From NCBI GenBank assembly GCA_016218905.1, contig JACRCS010000600.1:1-5282 (forward strand): 5,282 bases of DNA, in the 5' to 3' direction. The notes under the pieces were generated by a model that saw only the letters and a program-made list of their open reading frames with translations, had not been told where the DNA came from and ran no database searches. The DNA comes from Deltaproteobacteria bacterium. GTDB taxonomy: Bacteria; Desulfobacterota_C; Deferrisomatia; Deferrisomatales; JACRMM01. How positions within the stretch are numbered: the first letter of the stretch is position 1; every line of letters begins with the position of its first letter. The translations under genes and the position numbers were made by a program. Positions 4,821 through 5,282 of the stretch are shown piece by piece.

Positions 4821-5282
4821 CTAGGTGCACGCCCGGCAGACGAGCTCTCCCGGGCGTCGCGCGCGAAGCGAAGCGATCGCCTCCCCCGTGGCGACGATCA
4901 CCAGGTGGGCGCGGGCCCGGGTGAGCGCGACGTAGAGGAGCTCGGGCTCGTCCAGGGCTTCTTCGAGGTCCGTCAGGACTGAGACGCGGCTCTCCAGACC
5001 TTTGAAGTCGGCCACCGAGCTGAGGACGACCTTCCCCCTCTCGACGGCCCGTGCGCACTCGAACGCGCCGATTCTTCCGCTTCTCCCCAAGAAGCTTGCG
5101 GGTCTCCCCGTCAGGACGGCGACGTGCTCGGCGGGGACGAGCTCGTCCCGGATCAGTCGGTGCAGTACCCGGGCGACCTCCCGCTCGAGCTCTTCGAGCC
5201 GGGCCGCGGTCACGTACTCGACGGGGCGACCCTCGGGTGCGGCAGGCTGGAGGCTCCCGCACGCGAAGAAGGGGTTCGCGGC
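4821..5282 (-). CDS. C-terminal part of a UvrD-like superfamily 1 DNA helicase (partial)
   Basis: The frame is open from the right window edge to a TAG at 4823-4821, giving the last 153 residues; the start lies outside. Two helicase motifs of the UvrD C-terminal domain are clear, counting from the window edge. VLSSVADFKGLES (86-98) is equivalent to the motif V region usually written T-x-H-x-x-KGLE. LLYVALTRARAHLVIV (115-130) is motif VI, whose arginines contact ATP. Between residues 22 and 59 is a helical stretch ending in VAVLTGR, typical of the start of this domain. The layout resembles SF1 helicases of the UvrD_C_2 type, sometimes fused to an N-terminal nuclease-related (NERD) domain, but that part is not visible. 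The Walker A and B motifs also lie outside. It is convergent with the operon and probably unrelated to it. The tail ends in CRACT with two cysteines, of unknown meaning. Confidence 0.85.
   Translation of the reverse strand, partial: AANPFFACGSLQPAAPEGRPVEYVTAARLEELEREVARVLHRLIRDELVPAEHVAVLTGRPASFLGRSGRIGAFECARAVERGKVVLSSVADFKGLESRVSVLTDLEEALDEPELLYVALTRARAHLVIVATGEAIASLRARRPGELVCRACT
4829..4857. terminator. GC-rich hairpin at the convergent 3' ends (weak terminator candidate)
   Basis: ACGCCCGG (4829-4836) and CCGGGCGT (4850-4857) form a perfect 8-bp stem around a 13-nt loop. The hairpin starts 21 bp past the decarboxylase stop, inside the last codons of the opposing helicase gene. Neither strand has a T-run after the stem, so it is not a classical intrinsic terminator. 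The 13-bp gap between the two stop codons leaves no other room for one. It may only reflect GC-rich coding sequence. Confidence 0.25.

Noticed and set aside
1..5282. CRISPR array, tRNA, rRNA, insertion sequence or attachment site
   Set aside because: Reading by eye, no regularly spaced repeats, cloverleaf with a T-loop, transposase motif or terminal inverted repeats were seen; the window is nearly all coding with short gaps.

Overview
The window is GC-rich (visibly well over half G+C, with strong G/C preference at third codon positions) and almost fully coding. It suggests a Gram-negative, proteobacterium-like organism: it carries a tripartite tricarboxylate transporter (TTT) with a Sec-exported binding protein, Shine-Dalgarno sequences and a FadR/FCD-type GntR regulator. 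A beta- or deltaproteobacterium, or a high-GC uncultured lineage rich in TTT systems, would fit. The sequence alone does not decide between them.

Layout, left to right. Positions 1-86 (minus) hold the start of a gene running off the left edge; all that is visible is a convincing signal peptide. Positions 87-361 are a divergent control region. It has a plus-strand promoter with a perfect TTGACA box, two copies of GTATATCAG 22 bp apart (the first overlaps the -10 box), and a candidate extended -10 promoter facing left. From 362 to 4807, five genes lie on the plus strand with short gaps: a GntR/FCD regulator (362-1018), tctC periplasmic binding protein (1078-2028), tctB small membrane subunit (2045-2494), tctA large membrane subunit (2508-4019), and a cofactor-free decarboxylase of the arylmalonate decarboxylase (AMDase) type (4058-4807). 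A 14-codon ORF with its own strong Shine-Dalgarno bridges tctA and the decarboxylase. On the minus strand, converging with only 13 bp between stop codons, is the C-terminal end of a UvrD-like superfamily 1 helicase (4821 to beyond 5282).

The most interesting reading is that the plus-strand genes form one self-contained module. TctC would capture a dicarboxylate in the periplasm, TctA/TctB would import it by ion symport, and the AMDase-like enzyme would remove one carboxyl group without cofactors or CoA activation. The GntR regulator would sense the substrate or product at the repeated site. The enzyme keeps the residues that separate AMDase from two-cysteine Asp/Glu racemases and maleate isomerases: Gly80 where the racemases have their first cysteine, the Thr-Ser-Leu loop, Tyr132, and a single Cys194. 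The natural substrate of AMDases is, to my knowledge, not settled, so a co-transcribed importer and sensor is a useful clue: it suggests an external substituted malonate. The substrate is inferred and cannot be read from the sequence.
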